64,000 nt of DNA. Origin: Balamuthia mandrillaris. Lineage: Eukaryota; Discosea; Longamoebia; Balamuthiidae. This document shows, piece by piece, positions 21,996-34,055 of this stretch. The notes under the pieces are model-generated. The model worked only from the letters and a program-made list of their open reading frames with translations, made no database searches and had not been told where the DNA came from. Each line of letters starts with the position of its first letter. Position 1 is the stretch's first letter. The DNA is taken from NCBI GenBank assembly GCA_031835245.1, contig JAVKOQ010000136.1, positions 1 to 64,000 of the forward strand. The letters run 5' to 3'. A program made the translations under genes and the position numbers.

Positions 21996-24535
21996 ATGGT
22001 AGTCTACAATTTTAAGCAGATCCAGGTCGTCCCTTCGGCCAAGGACTTTGTGGACATTGTCTTGTCCATGACCCAACGCAAGACGCCCACCATCATCCAC
22101 AAGCAATACCCCATCACCCGCATTCGGCAGTTTTACATGCGCAAAGTGAAGTACACGCAACAGAACTACCATGACCGTCTTTCACGCATCTTAGAGGACT
22201 TTCCTATGCTCGATGTACGTCTTCTTATTTTTCTTGTTGTTCTCTCCCTCTCTCTCTCTCACCTCGCGTAGAACTCCGTTTACCTCCTTTCTCCTTCTTT
22301 CTTTCTTTATTGCTAATCTCTAACCAAACGAACTCCGTTTTATTTATTTGTTCGTTTCTTGTTGTGATAAAAAAAGGATGTGCACCCCTTCTACGCCGAT
22401 CTGATGAACATTCTCTATGACAAAGACCACTACAAGCTGGCGTTGGGTCAGCTCAACACCGCCCGCCACCTCATCGACAACTTGGCCAAGGACTATGTGC
22501 GCCTTCTCAAATTCGGCGACTCCCTCTATCGTTGCAAGCAGTTGAAGCGGGCAGCTCTCGGAAGGTATTGGAACGCACCCTTCTTCTTTTTTCACATTTT
22601 TCTTTCTTCTTATCTCTGCTGCCTACGCTTGTCCTCTTGTCCTGCTTCTCCGCTTTTCTTTATTCTTTCGCTTGGCTAACAAAAAAACAACAACGCATAG
22701 AATGTGCACTATAATGAAAAAGCAAGGAGCCAGTTTGGCGTATTTGGAGCAGGTAAGGCAGCATCTTGCCCGTCTTCCTGCCATCGACCCCAATGCTCGC
22801 AGCATTATCCTTTGCGGCTACCCCAACGTCGGCAAGTCTAGTTTTATGAACAAAGTCACGCGTGCGGACGTGGACGTGCAGCCCTACGCCTTTACCACAA
22901 AATCTCTCTTCATCGGTCATTGCGACTATAAATACCTGCGCTGGCAGGTACGCGTTCTTTCTTTTCTTTTTTTGCTTTCTTGTTCATTTTCCGTTCCACT
23001 TTCTTTGCGAACCTCTAGTCTCTTTGTTTTTCTTTGCTTGTCCTGTCTATGCCATTTTATACCGGGACTAAACTTAAGTAAACAAAAATGCAACTACAGA
23101 TAATGGACACGCCAGGTATTCTGGATCATCCTTTGGAAGAACGTAACACCATAGAAATGTTGTCCATCACGGCCTTGGCCCATCTTCGCGCGACCATCGT
23201 TTTCATAGTTGATATTTCAGAGCAATGCGGCCACTCCATCGAGGCTCAGCTATCTCTCTTCGACAGCATCCGGCCTCTCTTTGAGGGCAAACCCATTGTC
23301 ATGGTAGTCAACAAGATTGATACCTGTCCTCTTGAGTCCCTTCGCGAGGACGCCAAACAGCTGTTGAGACGCTATGAGGATGAGATCCCTATCCTTCCCA
23401 TGAGCACCCTGACCGAAGAGGGCATCAGCAAAGTCAAAGAACTGGTATGCCTTTGCTTTTCTTTTCTCGTTCACCTTTCATTTTCTTTGTTCGTTTCTCC
23501 TTTCTCATTTTTTTTTTTGCCTACAAAAAACAAAAGGCATGTGAGAAATTATTAGCACAAAGAGTGGACATGAAACTCAACACTCTCAAATCGGATAGCG
23601 TGCTTGGCAGACTCCACGTGGCCCTACCGGCCCCTCGTGACGACCGCCAACGCCCGCCCGTCATTCCTCCCTCCGTCTTTCTCAAACGTGCCCAACAAAA
23701 CAGCCACAGCGACTCTGAAGACGGTGGCGCAAGCAGCAGCAGTAGTCGAAAGCTTGAGAGGGAGCTCGTGACCTCTGCTGCTGTCGACCTCTACAACAAG
23801 GACTTTTGGAAGCAGGGCGAGGAGGATCCCACATGGGACCCTACCGTCTTTGGCCCCGACTGGAGGAACCAATACGACCTCCCCGATGAGGAGTGGAAGT
23901 TTGATGCCATTCCCGAGATCCTGGACGGCATGAACGTGGCTGACTGGATAGATCCCGAGATCATGGCCAAGATTCGGCAGCTAGAGAGGGAGGAGGAAGG
24001 TCTTTTGGAAGAAGAAGAGAACAAGCAGCAGCTCGAAGAGGACATCTTTGCGCTCACCACGGAGGACATGCAGGCCATCAAGGAGCTGCGCAACCAACGT
24101 GCCCTCGCCAAGCTGCACCACCGCATGCACAAGGGCAAGAACCGCCCAGCGCTCCCGCAAAAGAACCAAAAGAGCACTGTGGCCGCGTTTGAGGAGCATC
24201 TCTCCGAGTTGGGCATTGACCCCTCCGTCGCGGCTGAGCGCGCCAGGGAGCGCTCTCGCTCCCGCACTCGCGTGGGAAGGAAGCGTGGCAGGGACGAGAT
24301 GGAGGAGGGAGAGGAGAACAGGTCGTTGTCAAGGAAGCCGAGGAGCAAGACGCCGCATGAGGAGGGATTGAAGGACAAGCGGCAAAAGGTGGACGCAGAG
24401 AAGATTGCCAGGAAGGCGCAGCGAAAGTCCAACAAAGAGTCCAGAAAGGGAGAGGCCGATCGCACCATTCTGAACATGAAGCCCAAGCATTTGTTCTCTG
24501 GAAAGAGGGGCATCGGCAAGACCGACCGACGTTAA
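21996..24535 (+). CDS. NOG1: Nucleolar GTPase NOG1/GTPBP4
   Basis: Essential GTPase of 60S subunit assembly in nucleolus and nucleoplasm. Five exons (21996-22214, 22377-22564, 22701-22947, 23100-23444, 23537-24535) sum to 665 residues, the usual length. The N-terminal helical bundle ([20 protein letters not shown]) is followed by the OBG-family G domain: G1 GYPNVGKSS near residue 174, the YAFTTKSL switch, G3 [10 protein letters not shown]4 NKID. Then comes the NOG1 C-terminal region ([20 protein letters not shown]) and a basic nuclear tail. All introns sit in phase with family-conserved sequence. It shares its promoter with uL4m. It is one of several ribosome assembly genes here, with REI1 and uL3. 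Confidence 0.97.
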
Positions 24536-24945
24536 GTTGTTTGAAAGTTTTTTACGACAAAACAAAGTCTTCTCTCTCTCTCCCTCTCTCTCCCTCTCCC
24601 CCTCTCTCTCTCCCTCTCTCCCTCTCTCTCTCTCTCGACTCTCCTGTCTTTTTGTCGACGAAAATAACGCAATAATTATTCGATATTTGCAAGATTATTC
24701 CATATTTTGCTTTTTGAGGAAAAGAGGAAAACAAGCGGCGGCGGCAGCACAAGAGCAGCTTCGCCAAGAGGAAGGAGGGGTGAGCCAGTTCTCCACTCCG
24801 GAGCCAAAGCACAACAACAACAACAAAAGCAACTAGTGGGAAAGCAGATCAGGGGAAGGACCTGTGCCTAATCTCAAGAAAAAAACAGAATAATATTTCA
24901 TCCTGATCTATCGATCGAACAAGCAAGTGTAGGGAGAGGAAAGTT
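24536..24945. promoter_or_regulatory. Promoter region of polyprenyl diphosphate synthase
   Basis: 410 bases: a TC-rich tract (about 24571-24636), TGTCGACG at 24653-24660 and ATTCGATATTTG at 24678-24689, a 12-mer that recurs on the other strand upstream of REI1. The rest is purine-rich without an evident gene. Confidence 0.45.
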
Positions 24946-25110
24946 ATGAAAGCCTCCGTGTTGTTAGGCGGAAGAAGGAGCCTTGGCTGCGAGGCCTTCG
25001 CTCAGCGCTGCTTGGCGCTGCCCGTGCCGCGTGTTCACTCCCTACATTTCTCAGGAGCAAGAGGAGGAGCCTTGACCTTTCCTCTGCACGCGACAGTCAC
25101 CCGATACGAG

Positions 25111-25150
<40 letters not shown>

Positions 25151-26598
25151 CTCTGCTTCTGTCTTCTCTATTTTTTCTCACTGCTTGCTTTAACCAAACG
25201 CATGTGTTTGTTTGTTTGTTTCGGCAGAGTTCCAATGTAGCGACCGCAACAAGAGAATACTGCAGCGGCCCATCCCCGAGGACAGAACCCAAAGAGGACC
25301 TCTCCGCTCTCTCCTCCTCCTTGTCCCGCTTCGCCAAACAGTTTCGAAAAGCCTCCTTTGATCTCTCCTCTCTCCCCTCTCTTCCTTCTTTTTCTCCCTC
25401 TTCCGCCTCTTCCTCTGCTTCCTCCTCTTCTGCTTCCACTTCTGCTGCCTCCCTTGCAAATGGAGTGACGGAGATGTTGCAGTCCCTTTGGCAAAGAGGG
25501 CTCAGCAACGGTAGCAACCATCCTGCCAACCCTTTGAAGGCGGCCCTTGCGGTCATCGAGGAGGACCTACGCTCCGTCAACCAGAACATAAGAAGGCAGA
25601 TCAGCGACGCCACGGACAGGTCCAAGTTGGCCCAAATAGCCAGCTACTTCTTCAAGCTGGAGGGTAAACGGTTGCGACCGGTCGTGGTGCTGTTGGTCTC
25701 CAAAGCCACTACCGCACAGAACCTGGCCACACAACTCTCTTCCACTTCTTCCTTTTCTTCTTCTCCTTCAACATCTTCTTCTCCACATTCTCTCACTGAT
25801 TCGGTAACCGCTAATGGTAGCGCATCATCGTCATCAAAGGATCTGTCTCAGTACGTTTTACCAGAGGACGTGTTGAAGGGCATCAAAGTATCGGAGAAGC
25901 AAAGCAGCCTGGCTGAGATCATGGAAATGATTCACACGGCCAGCCTCGTCCACGACGACATAATCGACGAGTCGGACACGCGTCGAGGCAGCCCTACAAC
26001 TCATAAACTGTGGGGCACGAAGAAGGCTGTTCTCGCGGGAGACTTTTTGTTGGCTCGTGCCTCTGTCAAAATCGCGCGGCTGTATAACCACGAGGTCACG
26101 GAACTGCTGGCCACAGTCATTTCGCACTTGGTGGAGGGAGAGTTCTTTCAGATGAAGGACGAAGACAGCGACAACTTTCAGCAATACCTCACGAAGACCT
26201 ACCTTAAGACGGCCTCCCTCATCGAGAAGAGCAGCCGCTGTGCCGCTCTGCTGGGAGGAGCTGACAATGAGACTGTCTCAATTGCCACTGAGTATGGCAA
26301 GCATCTTGGCATGGCTTTCCAGGTACACTCTTCGCTGTCTTATCCTTTTGAACCTTTCTTCTGTTTATTCTTGTTTGTGAATTACTCACCTTTCTTAATT
26401 CAACAAAAAAAGCTCATTGATGATATGCTTGACTTTACCAGCACTTCGGACAATCTTGGCAAACCGGCTGCGGTCGATCTCAGCTTAGGGTTGGCCACGG
26501 CACCGGTGCTTTACGCAATGGAGGAGTATCCCGAAATGAGAAGCTTGATAGAGAGACGCTTCAAAGAAGAAGGAGACATCGACAAGGTTTGTTTGTTT

Positions 26599-26644
<46 letters not shown>

Positions 26645-26859
26645 GCTTTGTACTGTTCTTCTCTTTTGTAACTTGATGTGGGTTTGGGCATATCCAGGCG
26701 TGGACATTTGTTAGACAGAGCAACGGCATTGAACGTACCTTCCTGTTAGCCAAGAAACACAGCCAAGAAGCGGCCTTGGCGGTCTCTAAGCTGGCGCCCT
26801 CACCAGCGAGGGATGCCTTGGTTTGGCTCGCTGATGCCGTTCTTCAACGCTCACGGTAA
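24946..26859 (+). CDS. COQ1: Long-chain all-trans polyprenyl diphosphate synthase (ubiquinone side chain)
   Basis: Elongates isoprenoid chains from isopentenyl diphosphate for the ubiquinone tail, usually in mitochondria. Four exons (24946-25110, 25228-26322, 26413-26586, 26698-26859) sum to 531 residues. The N-terminus is arginine-rich and compatible with mitochondrial targeting. The first aspartate-rich motif DDIIDESDTRRG lies near residue 296 and the second, LIDDMLDFTS, starts exon 3 near residue 421. FKLEGKRLRPVVVLL, GDFLLARAS and KTASLIEKS are typical. A serine-rich insert before the first motif (about residues 225-270) is unusual. The end LADAVLQRSR resembles the family C-terminus. Chain length cannot be predicted. 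Introns 1 and 3 contain TC tracts. Confidence 0.93.
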
Positions 26860-27833
26860 AAAACAAACAAACAAACAGAACAAACTAAAAAACAATCCCC
26901 TGGTTCTTTTCTCTTTCTTTGCTCTCTTCTTCTTCTTCTTTTGGACGATATCAATCTTTTATTTATACCTCAGAACCCTTGTTTTGTTTTTCTTTGCATA
27001 CAAAGCCTAAAACGAAAGACGGTCATGCTGGCGGTGGCCTTCTGTAAGTTGTCGTTCTCCTCCTTTGTCTTCTCCTTCTGCTTTCTTCTCCGTCGACGCT
27101 GAAAGGACAGAATTTGCCCTGCTTCAACGGGGACCGACGCAATGTTGATCGATCAGATCAACCAATCCAGGTTGACCGGTTCAAACTCCGTAAGATGTCG
27201 ACATATTTGACAAATAAGGAATTCAAAATTGAAAACGAAATTCTTGAAAGGTTTAAACTTTTTAAATTTGAGGAAAGCAAAAAAAAAATTGGCCAACAAT
27301 TAAAAAAAAAATAAAGGAGGCAAAGAAAAAAAAAATAAAATAACAAGGAACCAAATAAAAGGATTGTTGTTGTTGTTGGGTGGTTTGCTAGCAGGACATT
27401 GATTTTTTTTTTAAACAAAAGAGCTCGGTTGCCCTCTTGTGATTTATATATATTTTTTTGGAAGCGGCCAGTTTGAAGCCGGCCCACACGCAGAGACAAG
27501 TAGGGTTTTTCTTCACACCACCCTTTCTCTCTCTCCCTTTTGATTTTTTTTTTTTGTAAATGTTTGGTTACGGAAGAGAGAAGGGAGATGCGATGTTGTG
27601 GGCAAAGAATGTTGAGGAAATGAACGACAATTTTTTTGATGAAGGAGGAAGGAAGCGGAGGAAGAAGAAAGAGGGAGAAGAGATGTTTTATTGCGTTGTT
27701 ACGTTTTATTGATTTTTTTTATTTATTGCGGAAACTCATTTATTTTCCTCTCTTTCTTCTTTTTTCCTTGCGCAGATTATTTTGTTTTCCCTTGTCTTTA
27801 TTTTACAACAAACCACTTGTGTGCATAGCGAAC
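26860..27833. other. 974-base intergenic region
   Basis: A/T-rich region between the polyprenyl synthase and the LRR gene. It has CGTCGACG at 27091-27098 and TGTCGACA at 27196-27203, poly-A and poly-T runs, and no convincing coding frame or RNA gene. Confidence 0.5.
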
Positions 27834-30324
27834 ATGGAGGCTCCCCAAAAAAATGGTACATATCTTTCTACTCATATTTTCTTCTTTCTTTCTTGCTCTA
27901 CTTTCATGGTCAACCTTTTAGCGTTATCGTTGTTGCTGATTTCTTTCTTGTGGTTTCTTGCGGTTTTCCTTCTTTCTTTCTTGTCGTCTCTTTCTTTCTT
28001 ACCGTTTCTTTTATCTTTCTTTCTTTTTTGTGGTCTCTCTTTTCTTTTTTTTTCTTGCTTCTTCTGCAACCGAAGATGAGGGCTCAGCGCCGGGCTCTCC
28101 TGCCATTGGCGAAAACGGGAAGAACAAAAAGGAAATCAAGAAACAGAAGAAGATAGAGAAAAATCGGAAAAAGAAGGAAAAGCAGTTGCAGAAGAAGAGG
28201 GAACAGGAAGACAAGAAGCGGGCCAAGCGAAACGCCAGCAAAGGCCCTGCTCCTACTAAGATGTCGTTAGAGACGCTCAACTCTCTGGTTGAGGGGTCTG
28301 ACGTTATCAAGAACATGGAGCTCTGCGACTTTAGTAGACATGAGCTCCTCGTTCTTCCCGAGAAGATTGGATTGCTCACGAACTTGCAGGTTCTCTATCT
28401 GTATGACAACAAGCTTAGTTCTTTGCCTCCCGCATTAGGTACTGTCATCTCTCGTTTTTTTTCTCTTTTTTTTTGGCTTTGTTTGTCGCTTCGTTTCGTT
28501 GCTGTTTTGCTTTTATTTTATGTTTGGCGCTTATGGTCAATGGCTATCAATAGGTGGTTTGACGAAACTTAAGAGTCTCGGACTGAACGAGAACAACCTT
28601 ACTGTCCTCCCACCCGAAATTGGAAAGCTGAGTTCGCTGACCATGCTGGACTTGCGCTTCAACAAGCTCACAGCTATTCCTCAAGAGATTGGCAACTTGC
28701 GTGAGCTCCTCAAGCTCTTCCTGCGCTTCAACAAACTGACGGAGCTGCCGGAGGAGATCAGGTTCCTCACCAAGTTAGAGGTGATGAGCATTCGCAACAA
28801 CAAGCTGCAGCGCATCCCTGATGGGTTGGGCAACCTACAAAGCTTGGAAGTGCTAGACCTGCAACACAACAACTTGACCAACTTCCCCTCCATAGGGCAG
28901 CTGAGAAAGCTGACTCTGCTGGACCTTCAGTACAACAACTTGGAGAAGCTGCCCGCTGGAGTGGGTCAGCTGAGAAACCTCACTCGTCTCCACCTCAAGT
29001 ACAACCGCGTGCGCGAGCTGCCAGAGGAGATAGGGGACCTGTCCCTGCTGCAGGAGTTGGACTTGGAGGGCAACCGCTTGGTATCGCTGCCTAAGCAGAT
29101 TTGCAAGTTACGCTCGCTGTCCAAGCTCTATCTCAGCCGCAACGCGCTAAGCGAGCTGCCGGACGACATGGGAGAGCTGCGTAGCCTGGAAGAGCTCTTC
29201 TTGAACGACAACCAGCTGACCTCTCTCAACTCCCTGGTCAAGCTCTCCAACTTGCGCGTGCTGGACATCAGTAGCAACGAGCTGACCAAGCTGACGCCTA
29301 ACATCGAGATGTTGACCAACCTGCACGAGCTGCATGCCAGCGCCAACGAGCTGACCACTCTCGTTCCCGAGATCGGAAAGCTCACCAACCTCCGCCTTCT
29401 GGACTTCAACGATAACATGCTACACGCCCTCCCTCCTGAAATCGGCCAGCTGCAAGGCCTCAAGAAGCTCAATCTCGGCGGCAACCTCCTCAAGGAGTTG
29501 CCCGATGAGATTGGCAAGCTGGTAGGGCTGCAGGCCCTTCTCCTCCACTATAACAAGCTCACCAAGCTAACCTCTGAGATCGGAAAGCTCACCTCCCTGA
29601 CCGAGCTCAACCTCGATGAGAACAAACTCTCGGAGCTTCCGCGGGAGATGGGCAACATGGTCTCCATGGAGGTACTCACCTTCAACGACAATGATATCAA
29701 CGACCTCCCCGATGAGCTCTACAACCTCGACAACCTTAGGTTGTTTGGCATGGACGACAACCCCTTGGAGGATATTCCTCCGGAGATCACCGAGGGCGGC
29801 TCCCAGGCCGTTTTCAATTACCTCGGCGACCGTCTTTCGGAGACCTTGGGTTTGTACTTTTTTTTTCGTTTCTCTGCTTTCTTTTTTTTCTCCCTCTCTT
29901 CTCCCGCCTTCGTTGCAGCAACTAACATTCATCCCTCTCCTTAGAATCCTCATAAGACAAAAGTAATTCTGGCCTGCTCTTTGTTCCTCTTTTTCTCTTT
30001 ATCAACCAAACCCCACAGTCCACAAACAACTCAAACAACAAACCATTTTGCCACTGTCACCCAGCCATCCATCAGCCAACCCCCTTTTTCTTTTATTCTC
30101 TCTCTTCGTCGCCTCCTTTTTTTGCCTCCTGTTGTTTCAAACTCCTCATTGCCACTGTTTGCCATCTTTCTCTTCTTGTTCCTGCTTCCACTTCAACCTT
30201 CGTCTCTTTTTTTTTGTTCTTTCTTCCTTTCCTTTCTATGTTCTTCTCTTCTTCTGCCAGTTTTGACCGTTCAAGAGCGCAGCAAGAGACCAAGGAGGAG
30301 GAAAACTTGGATTTGCAGAGTTGA
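27834..30324 (+). CDS. Leucine-rich repeat protein (SHOC2/PIRL-like)
   Basis: Four exons (27834-27855, 28076-28438, 28554-29853, 30261-30324) give about 582 residues. A lysine/glutamate-rich N-terminal helix (KNKKEIKKQKKIEKN) precedes roughly 18 LRRs of about 23 residues, with consensus LPxEIGxLxxLxxLxLxxNxL, the type of SHOC2, PIRL and Ras-suppressor scaffolds. No kinase, GTPase or TIR domain is seen, so it is probably a cytosolic binding scaffold. The last exon is uncertain. I prefer donor GTACTT at 29854 with acceptor CAG at 30260, giving the acidic tail FDRSRAQQETKEEENLDLQS. A shorter end at 29955 (donor at 29850, acceptor TTAG at 29944) also keeps frame. The first coding exon is only 22 bases. 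Confidence 0.85.
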
Positions 30325-30507
30325 ACGAAAACAACAAAAAAAAAACATGAAGCGAAGGAGCAAGAACAACCTCAACAAATGTGAGTCACTGTCAAGACAA
30401 ATAACGATCCAGTTGTGTTTGTACCATTTTATCGTGTAATATGAAGAAAAAATTGACCTTCTTCTATTTCTTTTGTTTTCTTTTTATGAGGTTAAAAAAA
30501 AAACAGG

Positions 30508-30753
30508 TTAATACATTTCGTCTATGTAGCCATTGCTGTCTCCCCAGGCCTTATCCAAGACAGTGGTCGTTGTGGCAGAGATGCATTCGTCCCGTTGGAC
30601 CAAGACCTTCCCGCAATCCTTGCACACGATCTCAAACATCCGCACGTCCTCTATGCCATCAGCGCCTGGATTCTTGTCCACGAGGCGAGTGTTCTCTTTG
30701 GGATGCGCGCAGGCCTTTCCCCCGTCGCAGCCAACAACCACGCTCCCGCTCAT
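30508..30753 (-). CDS. Small cysteine-containing protein, possible zinc ribbon
   Basis: Single exon, 81 residues, ATG at 30753. Cysteines are arranged as C-x5-C near residues 9-15 and C-x2-C near 44-47 (VCKDCGKVL), which could bind one zinc ion. The body has charged, non-repetitive codon use (EDVRMFEIVCKDCGK), which supports real coding. I do not recognise a family. TGTCGACA lies 30 bases upstream at 30783. Shares a divergent promoter with the F-box gene. Confidence 0.6.
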   Translation of the reverse strand: MSGSVVVGCDGGKACAHPKENTRLVDKNPGADGIEDVRMFEIVCKDCGKVLVQRDECISATTTTVLDKAWGDSNGYIDEMY

Positions 30754-31009
30754 CGCTTCTTCTGCTACGTTGTTATGCTTGGTGTCGACAATTGACGGAA
30801 AAGAAATGGCCAGGGAATGATAGGCAGCAAAAAACGTCCCGGAGGTGCCCCGCGAATCTTCATGCGGGAAACCATTGTGTCGACATAGACAACCATCAGA
30901 GCAAAACCGTTTGCCAGTTGGTCAAATTCAAGTGCGTCGACAAAAATAGGATCTGGGTTTGATAAAAAAAACGTAGCGCAAAGCACAAAACAAACAAACA
31001 AAAAAAAAA
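30754..31009. promoter_or_regulatory. Divergent promoter with three TGTCGACA-type sites
   Basis: TGTCGACA at 30783-30790 and 30878-30885 and CGTCGACA at 30935-30942, spaced 95 and 57 bases, between the small cysteine protein and the F-box/SPRY gene. The densest cluster of this motif in the window. Confidence 0.55.
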
Positions 31010-31585
31010 ATGCTGAGACGTGCTGGGAACTTTGTGCTCTCTTATTTCCAGTCCGTACCCCCGCAGGAGGTCGAAGAACAACAAGAAGAGGAGGCAGCAC
31101 AACCACAACAACCCCAACAAAAGCAAGAACAACAACATGCAGAACGAGGTAAAGACCCACCACAACCACAACAACAAGTAGGGGAACACGCGGAAGCAAT
31201 GCAAGAAGAGGTGGGGCAAGAAAAATTCGATGAGCAGGAACAACCGGCCGGCCCTCATTTCCCGTTCTTGAAACTTCCTCTGGAGCTGCAGGTCGAAGTG
31301 GTGAGTTGGGTGGCCAAGCAAGGCACGGGCCAAGACCTCCTGCACTGTTTCCTGGTCAGCAAAGCGTTTGGCCGCTCTTTGACAGTTGATGTCTTTTGGC
31401 GGAATTTATGCTTGGCTCTGTTCCCTGACTTTACTGGAGAGGAGAGGGAGCTTGAGGTATACAAGTTGCCTGACGGTAGGATCGCATGGAAGGCCGTTTG
31501 TCAGAGTCAAAGTACTATCATCTTCCCCTTCTCTCGTTGTTCTTGTTTGTCTTCTGTCGACTCTTCTTGGGTCTTTGCCTATGCT

Positions 31586-31624
<39 letters not shown>

Positions 31625-32320
31625 GCGCACTCATTTTTAATCTTCTCTTCTCGTTTGTCCTAGTGGTGTAGACATTTATGTCTCTTTTCCCTCTTTTCTG
31701 TCCTTCGTTTCCTCTTCCTCTCTTTGTAGTTTTATGGCATGTCTCCATTGACTAACTCCGCGTAGTTATGCACATCGAGCATCCACCCGACGTACTTAAC
31801 TCTATAAAGGAGAAAAGTTTAGAGCTGGACAGCAGCAAGCTGACAGTCACTAAAAAGCTAGGCAATTGGCGTCACTGCCGTGTTATCAGTTCTCGCACCT
31901 GGTGCAGTGGTTTGTCGTTCTCCTTCTCCTTCTCCTTCTCTTCTCCTTCTCCTTCTCCTTCTCCTTCTCCTTCTCCTTCTCCTTCTCCTTCTCCTTCTCC
32001 TTCTCCTTCTCCTTCTCCTTCTCCTTCTCCTTCTAAAAATCGAAATAAAAACAGGAAAGCATTACTGGGAAGCAACAATCAATCACACCCGTGACCAAAT
32101 CTTTCTGGGTATTGTTCCTCACAATGTTGAAGGAAACGTCCATGGGATTGTCGGCCACTCCAATCCAGGATGGTGCTTGATCCCTTATACTGGCGTTATT
32201 CTGGGTAACAGTTCTGAAGACAGGACGAATCCACAGCCAGCTGGTTACGAGTGGGTGAAGGCAGGCGATGTTATTGGCATGTTTCTGGATATTGATGCGG
32301 GTACATCTGTCTGTCCTCTG

Positions 32321-32360
<40 letters not shown>

Positions 32361-32646
32361 TGTTATTCTGTTCTATTCATCGCTCTCTTTTCTCTTTCCT
32401 GCTCTCTGCTCTGTCTTACTCTTAATGGCAAACCGGCTCTCCACGACAGGACATTTGGAATACTGGAGAAACGGAAAGTACTTGGCAGGCCTTCACAACA
32501 TGAAGAGCATCCAAACGCAAGGACCCTACTATCCCGCCGTGAGCTTGATGCACGAGGGAGAGAGCGTCACCTTCAACTTCTTCCCTTCCTCCCGACCAGC
32601 CGAACTCTCTGCAAGAATGAGGGCACCCTCCGGACAGGCAAAGTAG
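31010..32646 (+). CDS. F-box and SPRY domain protein
   Basis: Probable substrate receptor of an SCF ubiquitin ligase. Four exons (31010-31511, 31766-31909, 32055-32300, 32450-32646) sum to 362 residues. A glutamine/glutamate-rich N-terminus (about residues 18-80) precedes an F-box-like region (FLKLPLELQVEVVSWVAKQ, LLHCFLVSKAF, VFWRNLCLALFP). The SPRY/B30.2 domain is rebuilt across exons: SGKHYWEATI, QIFLGIVPHNV, GWCLIPYTG, AGDVIGMFLDIDAGHLEYW and a NGKYLAGL turn. This matches the FBXO45/SPRYD family layout. Intron 2 is largely a TTCTCC hexamer repeat, introns 1 and 3 have TC tracts. Confidence 0.82.
31920..32034 (+). repeat. (TTCTCC)n hexamer in F-box/SPRY intron 2
   Basis: About 19 copies of a pyrimidine hexamer filling most of the 145-base intron and stopping about 20 bases before the acceptor ACAG. 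Confidence 0.95.
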
Positions 32647-33249
32647 AAAGGCTTTACTTGTGTATGTAAACAAAATGATAGTGATGTTTGGTTTTTTTTT
32701 CCCTCTGGTTTTTTGGTAACATGCCTGGAGTACCAACGAATGTTTCACGAACCGAACCCATCCTTCATCTCGCCCATTTGAATGATGACTGCGGGGATAA
32801 AAACTCAACGGATCAACTCAAGGAGAGTTGAGAGAGAAAGAGCTTTCCAGTGGAGGACGTCTACATGTACGGTGGCAGGAGGCAAAGCTTTTTTGGTCGT
32901 GCCAAGTAGTTTTATCCCAAAAACAAACGAGCAAAGGCTTTTATTTCTGCTACCGTACATCGTCCAATGGGGGAAGAAGCGGATAGATCGTAACAGGCTC
33001 AGATCCATCCAACAGAAATTCAGACGGAGAATATGATGACGTCACATTATCCCGCTGTCGTCGGAACACGTCATCCTTCCGCTTGGCGTCATTATTACCC
33101 GAACAAAGGCAGAAAACCAAAAAGAAAGCTCAAGCACCCATTCCACCGCCTCACCACCAACAGCGCAGACAAGCTCTTTCTCAACAAAAAAAAAAAAAAA
33201 AAGAACCCAAACACAACCACCAACAGCATTAAACAAAGGACACGGAACG
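32647..33249. promoter_or_regulatory. 603-base region with CRE-like site upstream of MsrA
   Basis: TGACGTCA lies at 33037-33044, followed by a purine/A-rich leader to the MsrA start. No second gene is evident in the region. Confidence 0.4.
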
Positions 33250-33819
33250 ATGGGAAAGAAAGAGCTGGCAACCTTCGCGGCGGGGTGCTTCTGGTCGGTG
33301 GAGCTGGTCTTCCAAAGACTGCCGGGGGTGCTCTCCACCCAGGTGGGCTACACCCAGGGCCACAAGGCCAACCCCACCTACCAGGAGGTCTGCTCTGGAC
33401 AAACGGGACACGCCGAGGCAGTTCAGCTGGAGTACGACCCTGAAGAAGTCTCCTACGATAAGCTGCTCGACGTGTTTTGGAAGAAACACAACCCAACCAC
33501 TCTCAACAGACAGGTACCTGGATATTTGGTGTTTTTTCTCCTCCCGCTTCGTCGGGCTCTAATCTTTGCGTTTATGTTTTAGGGCAATGACATTGGAACT
33601 CAGTATCGCTCTGGCATCTATTACCACAACGAGCAACAAAAGGAGGCAGCTGAGCGAACCAAGCAGGAGGTGACCAAGAAGCTGGGCAAAACCGTGGTCA
33701 CAGAGATCCTCCCCGCCAAAGAGTTCTGGCCGGCAGAGGACTACCACCAGCGATACCTGGAAAAGGGTGGCCAGTGCGCAGCCAAGGGCTGCACGGACAC
33801 CATTCGTTGCTACGGCTAA
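33250..33819 (+). CDS. msrA: Peptide methionine sulfoxide reductase A
   Basis: Reduces methionine-S-sulfoxide in oxidised proteins. Two exons (33250-33513, 33583-33819) encode 166 residues, near the family norm. The catalytic motif is GCFWS near residue 12, followed by [33 protein letters not shown], which holds the YTQG and GHAE substrate-pocket motifs. [13 protein letters not shown] and QYRSGIYYH continue the fold. The C-terminal cysteines in GGQCAAKGC and RCYG are probable recycling residues. A decayed copy follows about 240 bases downstream. Confidence 0.96.
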
Positions 33820-34055
33820 CGCCAGCAACAAAGCAACAACAGCTTCATTCGTTTGTACAAAGCCCACCTATAACCAATAAGAAAAAAAAAATAATAAATG
33901 CTCTTCACACATAGATTGATGGGAGATCCTCAGGTTTTTATGTTACTTTCACAACCTGGTCATATGTTATGTACCTTGCAACGTTGTTGGCTCTGAAGCA
34001 ACTAGAAGTACAAAAAACCATACCCAACAACTAGACAAAACGCAAAGATTGCAGA

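Noticed and set aside
29945-29955. Short last exon for the LRR gene
   Set aside because: In frame but only four codons; the GTACTT donor with the 30261 exon gives a better acidic tail. Not fully excluded.
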